A stretch of DNA of 64,000 nt from Candidatus Dadabacteria bacterium (GCA_951812735.1 OX638332.1:442732-506731), one strand, 5' to 3'. Counted from the first letter of the stretch, positions 49,184-57,868 are shown. The notes: a model not told the origin generated them from the letters alone. Numbers and translations: made by a program.

Positions 49184-50332
49184 TTAGAGCGACTCGGAAA
49201 GAACCTGCCTGGCGATGACGATCCTTTGTATCTCAGAGGTTCCTTCATATATCTCCGTTATCTTGGCGTCGCGGAAGTGACGTTCCACTGGATAATCGGT
49301 CGTATATCCGTTTCCTCCGTGCACCTGAATGCCCTTGGTCGCCACCCACATCGCGGTCTCAGAAGCATAGAGCTTAGCCATTGAGGAGTGCTTGATGTAT
49401 TTTTCCCCGCGGTCTTTCATCAAGGCCGCCTTGTAGGTAAGCAGCCTTGAAGCCTCGATCCTGGTAGCCATGTCGGCAAGCATGAACTGTATCCCCTGAA
49501 AATCCGAAATCTTCTTACCGAAAGCCTGCCTTTCCCGGGAATACCGCGTCGAGGAGTCAAGAACCGCCTGGGCTATCCCCACGGCCTGGGCCGCGACCCC
49601 TATTCTTCCCGCATCAAGCGTCTTCATGGCGACCTTAAAACCCTCTCCCTCCTTGCCGAGGACCCGGCTCGCCGGCACCTCACAGTTCTCAAAGACAATC
49701 TGCGAAGTGCTCGTTCCCTTTATTCCGAGTTTACTCTCCGATTTTCCAAGAGAGATTCCAGGAGCATCAAGATCAATTATAAAGGCCGTTATCCCCCCGC
49801 TTCGTTTTGTTTTATCGGTTTTCGCGAAGACTACGGCGACTTTCGCCTCGCGACCGTTTGTGATCCAGCTTTTGGTTCCGTTAAGGATATAAGCCCCGTC
49901 TTTTCTCACGGCGGTTGTCTTTAGGCTGGCCGCATCCGACCCTGACTCAGGTTCGCTAAGAGCGAAGCATCCTATAGCGCTCCGAGACATCTGCGACAGG
50001 CATTCTTCCTTCTGCTCTTCGGTGCCGAAATCAATAATCGGAGCGCACGCAAGGGAATTATGAACCATAACTATCGCCCCGGTTGAAGCACAGGCCCGGG
50101 ATATTTCCTCAAGGGCGATCACGTATGACAGATAATCAAGACCGCTTCCGCCGTAGCGCTCTTCAACGAAATGACCCATAAAACCAAGATCGAACAGCTT
50201 TTCCACGATTTCTGAGGGAAAAGCGCTAGTTTTGTCAATTTCAGAGGCAACCGGCTTGATTTCTTTTTCGGCAAATTCCGAGGCGAGATTCTTAATTAGA
50301 CGCTGCTCTTGCGTGAGAGACGAAGTAAGCAT
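49184..50332 (-). CDS. Acyl-CoA dehydrogenase (short-chain/butyryl type)
   Basis: 382 residues. FAD-binding signatures are [22 protein letters not shown] and [19 protein letters not shown]. The catalytic Glu is in [25 protein letters not shown] near residue 366, the position used by short/medium-chain enzymes. It introduces the 2,3-double bond, passing electrons to ETF (etf genes not in the window). First gene of the operon and the leftmost gene of the backbone-like block before the accessory region. Confidence 0.95.
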   Translation of the reverse strand: MLTSSLTQEQRLIKNLASEFAEKEIKPVASEIDKTSAFPSEIVEKLFDLGFMGHFVEERYGGSGLDYLSYVIALEEISRACASTGAIVMVHNSLACAPIIDFGTEEQKEECLSQMSRSAIGCFALSEPESGSDAASLKTTAVRKDGAYILNGTKSWITNGREAKVAVVFAKTDKTKRSGGITAFIIDLDAPGISLGKSESKLGIKGTSTSQIVFENCEVPASRVLGKEGEGFKVAMKTLDAGRIGVAAQAVGIAQAVLDSSTRYSRERQAFGKKISDFQGIQFMLADMATRIEASRLLTYKAALMKDRGEKYIKHSSMAKLYASETAMWVATKGIQVHGGNGYTTDYPVERHFRDAKITEIYEGTSEIQRIVIARQVLSESL

Positions 50333-50572
50333 TATGTGCGATTCCCTTTTTTAGGACTTGAGTATGCGGAAATTTTAATTCACCCCTCTCTAAAAGGCAA
50401 AAACACCCGATTCATTTAATTACCTTGCACTTGAACCAGACTTAAAAAGATTCCGGGTTTCACAGAACAGATCAGGGAAATTTTGGCCAAATAATAAATG
50501 TTCTAAACACGATTGTGAGGACCATTTGTAATTTGCCTTCCGTACAAGGAAATTCAAGGTCTGCAATAATGC

Positions 50573-50601
50573 TTGACATAGTTATAGACAATTGTACAAT
50601 T
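50573..50601 (+). promoter_or_regulatory. Toxin-antitoxin promoter with palindrome over the -10 box
   Basis: TTGACA (50573-50578) and TACAAT (50595-50600) are separated by 16 bases: a near-consensus sigma-70 promoter. The -10 box is embedded in a perfect 12-base palindrome AATTGTACAATT (50590-50601), 23 bases before the toxin start. Phd-type antitoxins repress their own operons through such palindromes, so autoregulation is a natural inference. Confidence 0.7.
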
Positions 50602-50623
50602 CTAGTTCTAAGAGGTAGTAATA

Positions 50624-51022
50624 TTGGATATAGTGATTGATACGTCGGCAATTATTGCAGTGATCATAGGAGAATCCGAGAAAGACGCGATTGTCTCCGC
50701 CACGTCGGGGCAAGAGCTTATCGGCCCCGGTTCCATACCATGGGAAGTTGGAAATGCTTTCACCGCAATGATGAAACAGGGCCGGATTGAAGTTGAGGAA
50801 GCCCGGAAAGGCCTGCAGATTTTCGACCGCATCCCGCTGCGATACGTTCACATCGACATGGAAAACGTCATGTCCATCGCAGCTAAATCCAATACATATG
50901 CATACGACGCGTATTTTCTGGATTGTGCCGTGCGGTATCGCGCGCCCTTGTTGACACTGGATATTGCAATGAAAGACACGGCAGACCAACTCGGCATTAA
51001 TCTCTTAAATGTGGAGGCATAA
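50624..51022 (+). CDS. PIN-domain toxin, VapC-like
   Basis: 132 residues from TTG 50624, with an AGAGGT site 6 bases upstream; no ATG or GTG is better placed. The four PIN acids are visible: D6 in MDIVIDTSAIIAV, Glu in IPWEVGNAF near residue 42, Asp in YAYDAYFLDCAV near 95 and Asp in LTLDIAMKDTA near 113. PIN toxins are Mg-dependent ribonucleases that usually cut tRNA or rRNA. The antitoxin gene follows with its start 2 bases after the toxin stop; this order is the reverse of the common antitoxin-first layout. Confidence 0.88.
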   Translation: MDIVIDTSAIIAVIIGESEKDAIVSATSGQELIGPGSIPWEVGNAFTAMMKQGRIEVEEARKGLQIFDRIPLRYVHIDMENVMSIAAKSNTYAYDAYFLDCAVRYRAPLLTLDIAMKDTADQLGINLLNVEA

Positions 51023-51023
51023 G

Positions 51024-51251
51024 ATGGAAATCTACTCATACTCGGAAGCTAGACAAAAGCTATCCAGCGTTCTGGATAAAGCAGAGTCAACCGGAAAAGT
51101 ATTGATACGTCGAAGAGACGGCAGGACATACGCGCTGGTGCCGGAACAAGCAACCACTTCTCCTCTGGATGTTCCTTCTGTAAAAGCGAATATTTCCACC
51201 GAGGAAGCCATCTCGCTTATAAGAAGCGAGCGAGGCAGAACGAGAGGGTAA
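51024..51251 (+). CDS. Phd/YefM-family antitoxin
   Basis: 75 residues from ATG 51024 (MEIYSYSEARQKLSSVLDKAESTGKVLIRRRDGRTYALVPE). The GTG at 51009 would only add an overlap with the toxin. The N-terminal ~50 residues are the DNA-binding Phd fold, and the C-terminal NISTEEAISLIRSERGR would cap the toxin. It probably represses the palindromic promoter at 50573-50601. The pair marks the left edge of the accessory region. Confidence 0.85.
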   Translation: MEIYSYSEARQKLSSVLDKAESTGKVLIRRRDGRTYALVPEQATTSPLDVPSVKANISTEEAISLIRSERGRTRG

Positions 51252-51258
51252 TAAACTC

Positions 51259-53628
51259 TCAAGAATTCAGAGGAGGCAGGGCGCCGTCGGCATTCGCGTC
51301 GAACTTCATGAGAAGCGGCGGAAGGAGAAAGAAATCGGCCATCAGAGCCAAAGTGATTACAAGCGCTGTGAGCTTGCCCATCGCTGAATTGAGTTCGAAA
51401 TTGGAAAAACTCACCACGACAAAGCCTGCCACGAGTACAAGCGAGGTCGTAAGCAGTGCCTGACCCACGGTTCGGAAGGCGGCCAGTACAGCGTCAGAAG
51501 AGGTGCAAGCAAGTTCACGTCGGGTCCGCTGGTACCTGCTGAGAAAATGGACGGTATCGTCGACCACAATACCCAACGTCATGGCCGTTACCATCGAAAG
51601 CGATACTCCCACTTCTCCAACTGTCAAGCCCCATATACCGAAGCCCAATGCCCCGGGAATCAGGTTTGGGACCATGCTCGTGATTCCGAGTCGCAATGAT
51701 CGCAATCCGAAGATGAGGATGAAGGAAATTCCAACGAGGGCGAGTGTGGTTCCGACGAGCATGGAGATGATATTTCGGCGGCCGAGATTGGAAAACATCA
51801 ACGTGGTGCCGGAGCTCATCGTACCGGCAATATTCGGCGCATGGTCTTCGAGCCATTTCAGTGCGCGCTGATCAAGCGCGATCACTTCGTTTGATGAAAG
51901 CGTCTGCGTTCTCACTATCATCCGGGTGGCTGACTTGTCGACGTCGATCTGATTGTTCAGATCAAGACCGTAGGGCAAAGAGATCTCGTAGAGAAGCAGG
52001 TACTGCGCAGCGAGCTCCCGGTTTGCGGGTAGCCGGTAATAGGCGGGATCGTCTCCGTTCATGCTCTTGTTTAGCCGTCGGAAGATATCGGTGATGACAT
52101 TTACGTGTATCGTTTCGGGCTGCCCCCTGTACCACTCGGCAAACGCTTCGACATCAGAGAGATGCTCCGGGTCGCTGACCCCACCCAGGGAACGCGATGG
52201 AAGCGAGTACTCCATGGCATACAAACCGGTGAGATTATTCACGATGAATTCAGAGTCTTTTCGGAATTCGACGCTCTCGTCAAAGTAGTGGAGGAAGACA
52301 TCGTTTAGCTCGTTCTGGAAAATCGATGCCACGAGCACTGCCACGATCAGCCCGGAACCCCAGAGCAATTGCCGGCTTCGGCGTACCACGAACTTGCCGA
52401 ACATGGTTATCACAGAACTCTCTCGGGTCAGGGATGCGCGTACCCGAACCGGCAGCAGCGAGAGCAATGCTGGCAGCAAAGTTACGGACAGCACGAATGC
52501 CGCACCAACCCCAAATGCAACGAAGCTACCCAAATGACGGAAAGGGGGCGAATCGGAGAAGTTCAAGCTCAGAAAGCCGAGCGTGGTGGTTAGGCTCGAC
52601 AGGAAAACCGGCTGAAGGTTCACCCGCATCGACTCGACAATCGCATCCTGCCTAGTCCTGCTGCCGCGATTCTCAGACGTGCCAGACGCCGCATCATGCA
52701 TGTAGTTGAGAACGGCGGAATAGATGTGAACGCAGTTGGCAATAGCCACTGTCAGCACGACGACCGGGGCAACCGCCGAAGGTGATGTCATTGGAAGCCC
52801 TACCCAGCCCCCGATACCCACAGCGGTCATTACCGACATCACCACAACGAGCATTATTGCGAACGTTCCTGAAAATCCCCGCGTCAGTAGCAGGAGCATC
52901 AACGCCATTACCAAGAAACTCACCGGGATGAGCGTCTTGAGATCATCCAGCGATACATCCATAAAGGCTTGGTTAAAAATCACCATTCCAGCCAACAATA
53001 CATCAATGCCGGGGAAACGCTCCCGAAACTCATTCGCAAGTTTCCGTGAATGCTCAGCAACCTCTGCACCTTCGCGCATTTGGTCCTCGCCCGGCAACTG
53101 CAATGTGACGTTTATTCCCGAAACACCGCCGTCGCGTGCCAGGAGGCGCCCTGCGAGAATCGGTTCCGCCAAGGCGATTTCGCGAATCCGTGACCGCTCT
53201 TCGGCATCACTGTAGACACTCTCGTCCACCAGCTCACGCACCAGTACCTCGTCGCCGTCGGCTGTGGTATGCTGAAAGTTGGTAATGGAATCGACGCGGC
53301 TTGCGAATGGAATCTGCCAAGCCTGTTCGGTGAGCCACTCTGTAGCTTCAAGGGCGAGAGCCGAGGTGGCGTCTCGGTCCTCCGGCACGATGGCAAAAAA
53401 GACGTTGTCCCTCTTGCCGTATGTGTCCTCCATCGTCTGGTATGCAAGGAGCTGGGGGTTATCTTTGGAAAAGTAGACGCGGTGGTCGGTCGAGAACTCA
53501 AGCAACAACGTGCCGCTTGTTGCAATCCCGGTCAAGACAATGGCAGCGACGATGATCGGCCACCGCAGCATGATGACCCAGCTGCCCAGACGTGACTCTA
53601 TCTCTCTCAGCAATTCCATTATTGCCAA
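51259..53628 (-). CDS. RND-superfamily (MMPL-type) exporter
   Basis: 789 residues with the duplicated RND plan. TM1 is at about 18-40 (LRWPIIVAAIVLTGIATSG), a ~200-residue periplasmic loop follows, then helices from about 230 (TLIPVSFLVMALMLLLLTRG, FAIMLVVVMSVMTAVGIGGW, PVVVLTVAIANCVHIYS). A second loop and a matching second helix set (GVSLSMVTAMTLGIVVDDTVHFLSRYQRTRR) carry the GxxxDDxxHF-like motif of MMPL/HpnN/Patched-type lipid transporters. Such proteins move hydrophobic molecules out of the inner membrane. It lies downstream of the LolA-like and barrel genes, suggesting one envelope-spanning route. Confidence 0.9.
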   Translation of the reverse strand: MAIMELLREIESRLGSWVIMLRWPIIVAAIVLTGIATSGTLLLEFSTDHRVYFSKDNPQLLAYQTMEDTYGKRDNVFFAIVPEDRDATSALALEATEWLTEQAWQIPFASRVDSITNFQHTTADGDEVLVRELVDESVYSDAEERSRIREIALAEPILAGRLLARDGGVSGINVTLQLPGEDQMREGAEVAEHSRKLANEFRERFPGIDVLLAGMVIFNQAFMDVSLDDLKTLIPVSFLVMALMLLLLTRGFSGTFAIMLVVVMSVMTAVGIGGWVGLPMTSPSAVAPVVVLTVAIANCVHIYSAVLNYMHDAASGTSENRGSRTRQDAIVESMRVNLQPVFLSSLTTTLGFLSLNFSDSPPFRHLGSFVAFGVGAAFVLSVTLLPALLSLLPVRVRASLTRESSVITMFGKFVVRRSRQLLWGSGLIVAVLVASIFQNELNDVFLHYFDESVEFRKDSEFIVNNLTGLYAMEYSLPSRSLGGVSDPEHLSDVEAFAEWYRGQPETIHVNVITDIFRRLNKSMNGDDPAYYRLPANRELAAQYLLLYEISLPYGLDLNNQIDVDKSATRMIVRTQTLSSNEVIALDQRALKWLEDHAPNIAGTMSSGTTLMFSNLGRRNIISMLVGTTLALVGISFILIFGLRSLRLGITSMVPNLIPGALGFGIWGLTVGEVGVSLSMVTAMTLGIVVDDTVHFLSRYQRTRRELACTSSDAVLAAFRTVGQALLTTSLVLVAGFVVVSFSNFELNSAMGKLTALVITLALMADFFLLPPLLMKFDANADGALPPLNS

Positions 53629-53850
53629 AACAGGGAATTTGGCTTGCGCCCGGGGCTAAGGGCCACGCCCCCACTCTCTGGGTCATGGGTTGTAGGAATG
53701 GTCGAGGACATCGGTATTCCGCTGTTTTTCATGGGTTTGATCAATCCAACTTACGGAAGTTCTCCGTTCGTCGCGTAGTACATTCACCCAATTTCGGCTG
53801 TGGCCACTCCGGCGGGCGGTAAACCGGACGGGACAGTCCGGAAATTCTCT

Positions 53851-54672
53851 CTACCGTATCCGCTTTAGTGCTGTTTTGGTAAAGTCCTTGGTGTCGAGAT
53901 CGGTCCCGAATTTGTAGTCTGACCATAACAGCACGGTACTCTTGCCCGTCAGCAGATTTGTCATCGTTATCGTGCTGCTCCGCCAAAATCGATCAAGGTA
54001 TTTCGCATACCCCTCCACGACCATCGTCTTGATGTGCTCATTTCTGCGGTCGAAGTAGTGGATTTGAATTGTTCGAAGTTCCTCCCGGTCGAGCCAAACC
54101 ACCTGGCGTGAGTACCCGGAATCCTGGCTTTTCGGGATACGCTCCAGAACCAGACACTTGAGATCACCGCAGGGTTCTTCGCGAAGGAACCGGTGAGTAA
54201 ATTTCCCGACCTCAACCGCTCCCATGTCCTCGTAGGAGAATTCGCTGCCCATGAAAGAGCCGGACTGTTTTGAGGCGCTGATGCCTTTCACCCGCTTCAG
54301 GGCGGGAAGATAGAGCCACTGTTTGTCTGGGCCGGTCTTGTGAGCGTGGACGAGAAAGGCGGTTCCTTTGACATCCCGTGGGTGGTCAAACACAAAGAGG
54401 GTTCGATCGCCTTCCTCCTGGACTTCCATGACCTTGAGGCGGAGTGAGCGCTGGGTTTCTTTGCCCTGTTTGTTGCGCAGCGTCATGGTCAGGCTTGCGG
54501 TGAAATTGCCGAAACCCTTCTGGTTCTCACGAGATTCTGTCGCAACTCTGAGACCCGCTTCCTCAGCGGTACCACTCAGGAGATCTGAATACGACTCAGA
54601 CGGCCAGAAACAAATTGCAAGAAAGCTCCCGAGGACTGCAAATATTGTGCGTGGGATTGAAAACCGAATCAT
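53851..54672 (-). CDS. LolA-like outer membrane lipoprotein-sorting protein
   Basis: 273 residues with a signal peptide (TIFAVLGSFLAICFWPSESYS). The remainder matches the 'outer membrane lipoprotein-sorting protein' group: FTASLTMTLRNKQGKETQRSLRLKVME, TLFVFDHPRDVKGTAFLVH, DKQWLYLPALKRVKGISASKQSGSFMGSEFSYEDM. This is a half-barrel with a hydrophobic groove like LolA/LolB, here thought to carry lipids across the periplasm. Genes of this family repeatedly occur with MMPL-type RND exporters, as here (222 bases upstream of it). AGGAG lies 8-12 bases before the ATG, and a good promoter precedes it (54691-54719). Confidence 0.87.
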   Translation of the reverse strand: MIRFSIPRTIFAVLGSFLAICFWPSESYSDLLSGTAEEAGLRVATESRENQKGFGNFTASLTMTLRNKQGKETQRSLRLKVMEVQEEGDRTLFVFDHPRDVKGTAFLVHAHKTGPDKQWLYLPALKRVKGISASKQSGSFMGSEFSYEDMGAVEVGKFTHRFLREEPCGDLKCLVLERIPKSQDSGYSRQVVWLDREELRTIQIHYFDRRNEHIKTMVVEGYAKYLDRFWRSSTITMTNLLTGKSTVLLWSDYKFGTDLDTKDFTKTALKRIR

Positions 54673-54690
54673 TGATTACTCCTGCTAATG

Positions 54691-54735
54691 GATATAAACA
54701 AAACCGGAGATATAGTCAAATCCGGTGTATGGAGG
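54691..54735 (-). promoter_or_regulatory. Promoter with conserved upstream element, LolA-like/RND genes
   Basis: Read on the minus strand: TTGACT (54719-54714), 17 bases, TATATC (54696-54691), 19 bases before the start codon. The -35 box is inside a longer conserved element reading CATACACCGGATTTGACTAT, also found at 56543-56565, 57829-57850 and 62477-62501, each in an intergenic gap of this cluster. It looks like a shared activator site plus -35 box. Confidence 0.6.
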
Positions 54736-54787
54736 CATGGCCAAGCGGGGGCCTGATTGTCCGACTTCACCTCGATTCCATATAGAC

Positions 54788-55121
54788 TTACAGGTGCTGT
54801 TCAACATCGAGTGGCGCCCGGGTCGCCGCCAACCCGCATCGTGCTTGCGTGGGAACCCGATTACTGTACGGGTCAACCCGGTTTGCGCGCCTTGGGTAGT
54901 ACATGGGCGTAAAAATCCCCAGACGCTCTGCGGCCACGAGGCTGTCGGCCGCAATATTGAGAATTTTCTGTACCTCGAACGATCCCCTGGGTATGACGCG
55001 TAAGCCTTCCAGAACATGCAGGGCCGCCGAGGTGATTTTGCGGCTAAGGGCCGTTCTCGGCAACTCTGACAAGGTAAGCACCAAAAAGTCATTGCCAATT
55101 GTTTTTGGGTCCTGGACCGAT
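54788..55121 (-). pseudogene. Truncated copy of the sterol methyltransferase-like gene
   Basis: The minus strand reads DPKTIGNDFLVLTLSELPRTALSRKI, then HVLEGLRVIPRGSFEVQKILNIAADSLVAAERLGIFTPMYY. It parallels residues ~255-328 of the intact methyltransferase at 56718-57719 (DPKTPWYQPL...LSRTALGRKI...TPMYYHKARK). About 80% of bases agree. Only the C-terminal quarter remains; homology begins immediately after the stop codon of the barrel gene (55122). A two-base deletion after TPMYY removes the original stop. It is thus a remnant lying between the barrel and LolA-like genes. Confidence 0.8.
54821..54862 (-). repeat. 42-base inverted repeat, copy 1
   Basis: Perfect reverse complement of 57732-57773. 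It lies just beyond the point where the intact methyltransferase ends. The identity here (42/42) is higher than across the coding part of the duplication (~80%). Starts AATCGGGTTCCCACGCAAGC on the minus strand. Confidence 0.9.
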
Positions 55122-56468
55122 TCAGAAACTGTAGGCCAAATTGACCCTTATGTAGCTGTCGCGCCGCACATAGTATATGAAGTCCTCTTCGTCGATATCC
55201 AAGAAAGCTGAGGTTTCAATATGCAGAAACCAGTTGTCCGAAGAAAGGCGACGCTTGAACTCACCTGCAATGACGCGACTGCTCTTGTTGAGGGAACCCA
55301 AAACGCTGAGGACAAATTCGGTGCTCTGCGGATCGTTCAATCCGAGACGCGCAGCAATGAACAGGTCGTTCTCGAATGCATTGGTTGCCCACCGGCCACG
55401 TCCATCGTAAGCCCATTCGGCAAACAGAACCAGATCAGAGTTCGAGCCCCATATGGAATAGAATGTGTACTCGCTACCCAAGATAAAAGCCGCGTAGTCT
55501 TCTTCCTCTAAAGTATTGAGGTGCTGAATAAACCTGCTGTTCTTTGCACCAGCGCGGTAGATGGCTTCCAGCTTGAGCAGCAGGGAGCCTCTGGTAAGCT
55601 GTGCATCCACACCGAATTGGCGAATCTTTTCGTAATGTGGGGCCAAGACCAATCCGGAGTCGAGAAATATCGGCAAAAGGGTGGGCTCTCGGTTCGTACC
55701 GTTGAACAGGCTGAGACCAATTTCGAGCGGTCCGAATAAGCCACTGTACCGGCTGGCAAGATCAATATGCCACTTTTTCGCGCCGGATTCGTATGAAATC
55801 ATATCCTGGTCCACAATGAACTCATACCGCTGGCGACCACGCGAGCCCGGATAGATGCGCGCACGGTGCCATGTCATCGCGAATAATTCCAGCGCTCCCC
55901 AGTCACCTGACCAGGTGAAATGAGCCATTGGCTGACCCATCTTTATCTTTTCGTTCGGGTGTTCAATGACATCGGTCTGGTTGATGATGTCCACCAAAGA
56001 ACGCAACTCCACGACGCCCCAAAATACCCGATCGATGCCCAGACGCAATTCCCATTCGCCGTCGCCGGCATCACCGTACATCAGTAGATAGGCCTCCCGG
56101 AAATCACCGTATGTGCGGTTCGGGTCCCCGGCATCGTACCGCAAAAAGGGTGTTACTGTTATGCTTGTGCCTTGCTCGTTCTCAACATAGAACGTTGTCT
56201 CAAGCGCAAGGCCACCAGCATACGAACGCTGGTCGGGATACGCAGCGCTTTGGGGATACAGCCAAGTCTCCGTCGAGAGGCGCCCGGAGATATCAACCTC
56301 GTCGGCGAACCCGGCCGGGTACGCTACGGTCGGGAGCAGCGAAACAACCACCCCCAGTACCACCGCGAAAACCGCTGGGAGGAGGAAGGCCGGAACGCTC
56401 CTGCCATCCTCACCGGGTACGGTGAACGGATTTTTGATAATCCGGCGCTGGGTCTTTTCGAACAACAT
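55122..56468 (-). CDS. Outer-membrane beta-barrel protein (exporter partner)
   Basis: 448 residues. A long basic N region precedes the signal helix (PAVFAVVLGVVVSLLPTVAYPAGFA). The rest is alternating polar/aromatic strands (WELRLGIDRVFWGVVELRSLVDIINQTDVIE, GALELFAMTWHRARIYPGSRG) ending IRVNLAYSF, with the C-terminal Phe and alternating pattern recognised by the BAM complex. The size and the FWGVVELRSLVDIINQTD motif resemble the barrels encoded beside RND/LolA-like genes (DUF1302-type in layout). It probably completes the export route at the outer membrane. Confidence 0.78.
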   Translation of the reverse strand: MLFEKTQRRIIKNPFTVPGEDGRSVPAFLLPAVFAVVLGVVVSLLPTVAYPAGFADEVDISGRLSTETWLYPQSAAYPDQRSYAGGLALETTFYVENEQGTSITVTPFLRYDAGDPNRTYGDFREAYLLMYGDAGDGEWELRLGIDRVFWGVVELRSLVDIINQTDVIEHPNEKIKMGQPMAHFTWSGDWGALELFAMTWHRARIYPGSRGRQRYEFIVDQDMISYESGAKKWHIDLASRYSGLFGPLEIGLSLFNGTNREPTLLPIFLDSGLVLAPHYEKIRQFGVDAQLTRGSLLLKLEAIYRAGAKNSRFIQHLNTLEEEDYAAFILGSEYTFYSIWGSNSDLVLFAEWAYDGRGRWATNAFENDLFIAARLGLNDPQSTEFVLSVLGSLNKSSRVIAGEFKRRLSSDNWFLHIETSAFLDIDEEDFIYYVRRDSYIRVNLAYSF

Positions 56469-56717
56469 GATGCTAGTGCGTCAGCCTTTTACCTAAGAAT
56501 ATAGTAACCTAAATTCCCGCGTTCCGGGTCTTGAACCGGAATTATATTCAAACCTGGTTTTATTGAGGTTCTGAAAAAAAAACGGGTTTGGCGACCCAGA
56601 GGATGTTTTTGACCCCCTTACGGAGATTGGATAAGATGGTTTCCGAAGATTTAGAAGAAAAGTCATAAAGATGATAAGGAATCTTCCATATAGAAGATTC
56701 CACATAGGGGAACACAA
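56469..56717. promoter_or_regulatory. Divergent control region, barrel gene versus methyltransferase
   Basis: 249 bases. For the plus strand, TTGACC (56609-56614), 17 bases, TAAGAT (56632-56637) is a reasonable promoter. A perfect inverted repeat GGAATCTTC-N6-GAAGATTCC (56678-56701) follows just ahead of the AGGGGA ribosome-binding site, a possible operator or leader hairpin. The cluster-wide element occurs at 56543-56565 (minus reading AACCAGGTTTGAATATA), but no -10 box lies 17 bases further. A second hairpin TTCCGG-N8-CCGGAA is at 56522-56541. Confidence 0.5.
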
Positions 56718-57719
56718 GTGGCAAATGACTTCCATAACACGATTTCGAAGGCAGTTCAGCCGGAGGACACGGTGGAGAGGCTGTCGAAGTACCGCAGAAG
56801 CCAGGGGCTGAGCAAGGAAGAGTACGCCAGCACGGTAACGGCGTTTTACAACCTCATTACCGAATTCTGCGAGCAAGGATGGGGACAGTCGATTCACTTC
56901 GCACTGATGGAACCGGGGGTGTCTCTCGAGGAATCCATTGCCAACCATGAGTATTTTCTCGGCGAAGCCATTGGATTGAGGCCGGGCATGAAGGTGCTTG
57001 ATGTCGGATGCGGCGTGGGAGGACCCCAACGCTCCCTCGCAAGAAAGTTCGGCGCTTCGATCGTGGGCCTCAACATCAACGAATATCAGCTCGGGAAGTG
57101 CTCTGTGTATAACAGCAAGGCTGGCCTGGACCACCTCTGCAGCATCCTGCACGGCGATTTCCTGAATATACCGGCGGAAGACGGAAGCTTCGACGCGGCT
57201 TACCATATCGAGGCCATATGTCATGCGCCGGATAAAGCCGCGGTCTATGCCGAGATATTCCGCGTATTGCGGCCCGGCGCGGTCTTCGTCGGCTACGACG
57301 TGTGCATGACCCCGCTTTACGACGACGGAAACCCCAAGCACCGGGAACTCAAGGAAATAAACGAATACGTCTCCGCTCTCCCGCAAATCGCTTCATTCAC
57401 AGAGGTAACCGACAGCCTGCAGGCAGTCGGTTTCGAACTTGTCGAGGCGCGTGACCGCGCTCTTGACGCCGACCCCAAGACGCCGTGGTATCAACCGCTG
57501 GAAAGCGGCAGCCTGAATCTGAGGAGTCTCTCTAGAACGGCCCTTGGCCGCAAAATCGCCGCGGTGGCTCTGCGTATTCTGGAAGGCGTACGCGCCGTAC
57601 CCAAGGGGTCGTCCGAGGCACGGGAAATTATCAATATCGTGGCCGACAGCCTCGTGGCCGCAGGACGTCTGGGAATTGTTACGCCCATGTACTACCACAA
57701 GGCGCGTAAACCGGGTTGA
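56718..57719 (+). CDS. Sterol C-24-methyltransferase-like SAM methyltransferase
   Basis: 333 residues from GTG 56718, with AGGGGA six bases upstream. All signature regions of eukaryotic sterol methyltransferases (ERG6/SMT) are recognisable: CEQGWGQSIHFA (51-62; SMT region I), the SAM-binding motif LDVGCGVGGPQRSLA (94-108), IEAICHAPDKAAVY (164-177; region II EATCHAP) and YDVCMTPLYDD (193-203). A C-terminal SMT-type domain follows (about 255-333). It would methylate a sterol or related side-chain alkene using SAM. GlnH- or tocopherol-type methyltransferases lack these regions. First gene of a plus-strand series with the P450 and FAD oxidoreductase. Confidence 0.88.
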   Translation: MANDFHNTISKAVQPEDTVERLSKYRRSQGLSKEEYASTVTAFYNLITEFCEQGWGQSIHFALMEPGVSLEESIANHEYFLGEAIGLRPGMKVLDVGCGVGGPQRSLARKFGASIVGLNINEYQLGKCSVYNSKAGLDHLCSILHGDFLNIPAEDGSFDAAYHIEAICHAPDKAAVYAEIFRVLRPGAVFVGYDVCMTPLYDDGNPKHRELKEINEYVSALPQIASFTEVTDSLQAVGFELVEARDRALDADPKTPWYQPLESGSLNLRSLSRTALGRKIAAVALRILEGVRAVPKGSSEAREIINIVADSLVAAGRLGIVTPMYYHKARKPG

Positions 57720-57731
57720 CCCCAGTAAAGC

Positions 57732-57773
57732 AATCGGGTTCCCACGCAAGCACGATGCGGGTTGGCGGCGACC
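57732..57773 (+). repeat. 42-base inverted repeat, copy 2
   Basis: Begins 12 bases after the methyltransferase stop and is the exact reverse complement of 54821-54862, 2.9 kb away. Non-coding here. Together the two copies frame the barrel gene and the intact methyltransferase. Confidence 0.9.
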
Positions 57774-57828
57774 GTGTCGGCAAGCCGCCAGCCGCGGTCC
57801 AATCCGCTCGGCTGCGGCCCTACCCCTT

Positions 57829-57868
57829 CTCCACAGGATTTGATTATATCTTGGCTGGAATATATAAT
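57829..57868 (+). promoter_or_regulatory. Promoter with conserved element, GPP34-P450 gene
   Basis: TTGATT (57840-57845), 17 bases, TATAAT (57863-57868): a near-consensus promoter about 125 bases before the P450 start. The -35 lies in CTCCACAGGATTTGATTATA, the same element as upstream of the LolA-like gene and two other gaps in this cluster. Confidence 0.65.

Noticed and set aside
50582..50989. 135-codon open frame antisense to the PIN toxin gene
   Set aside because: The PIN catalytic residues on the plus strand are decisive, and the antisense product has no recognisable features.
54725..55003. Plus-strand open frame of 92 codons
   Set aside because: It is the antisense of the methyltransferase remnant; a similar mirror frame exists opposite the intact copy.
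56493..57386. 297-codon minus-strand open frame opposite the methyltransferase
   Set aside because: The SMT signature regions on the plus strand are unambiguous; this frame is their shadow and also crosses the control region.
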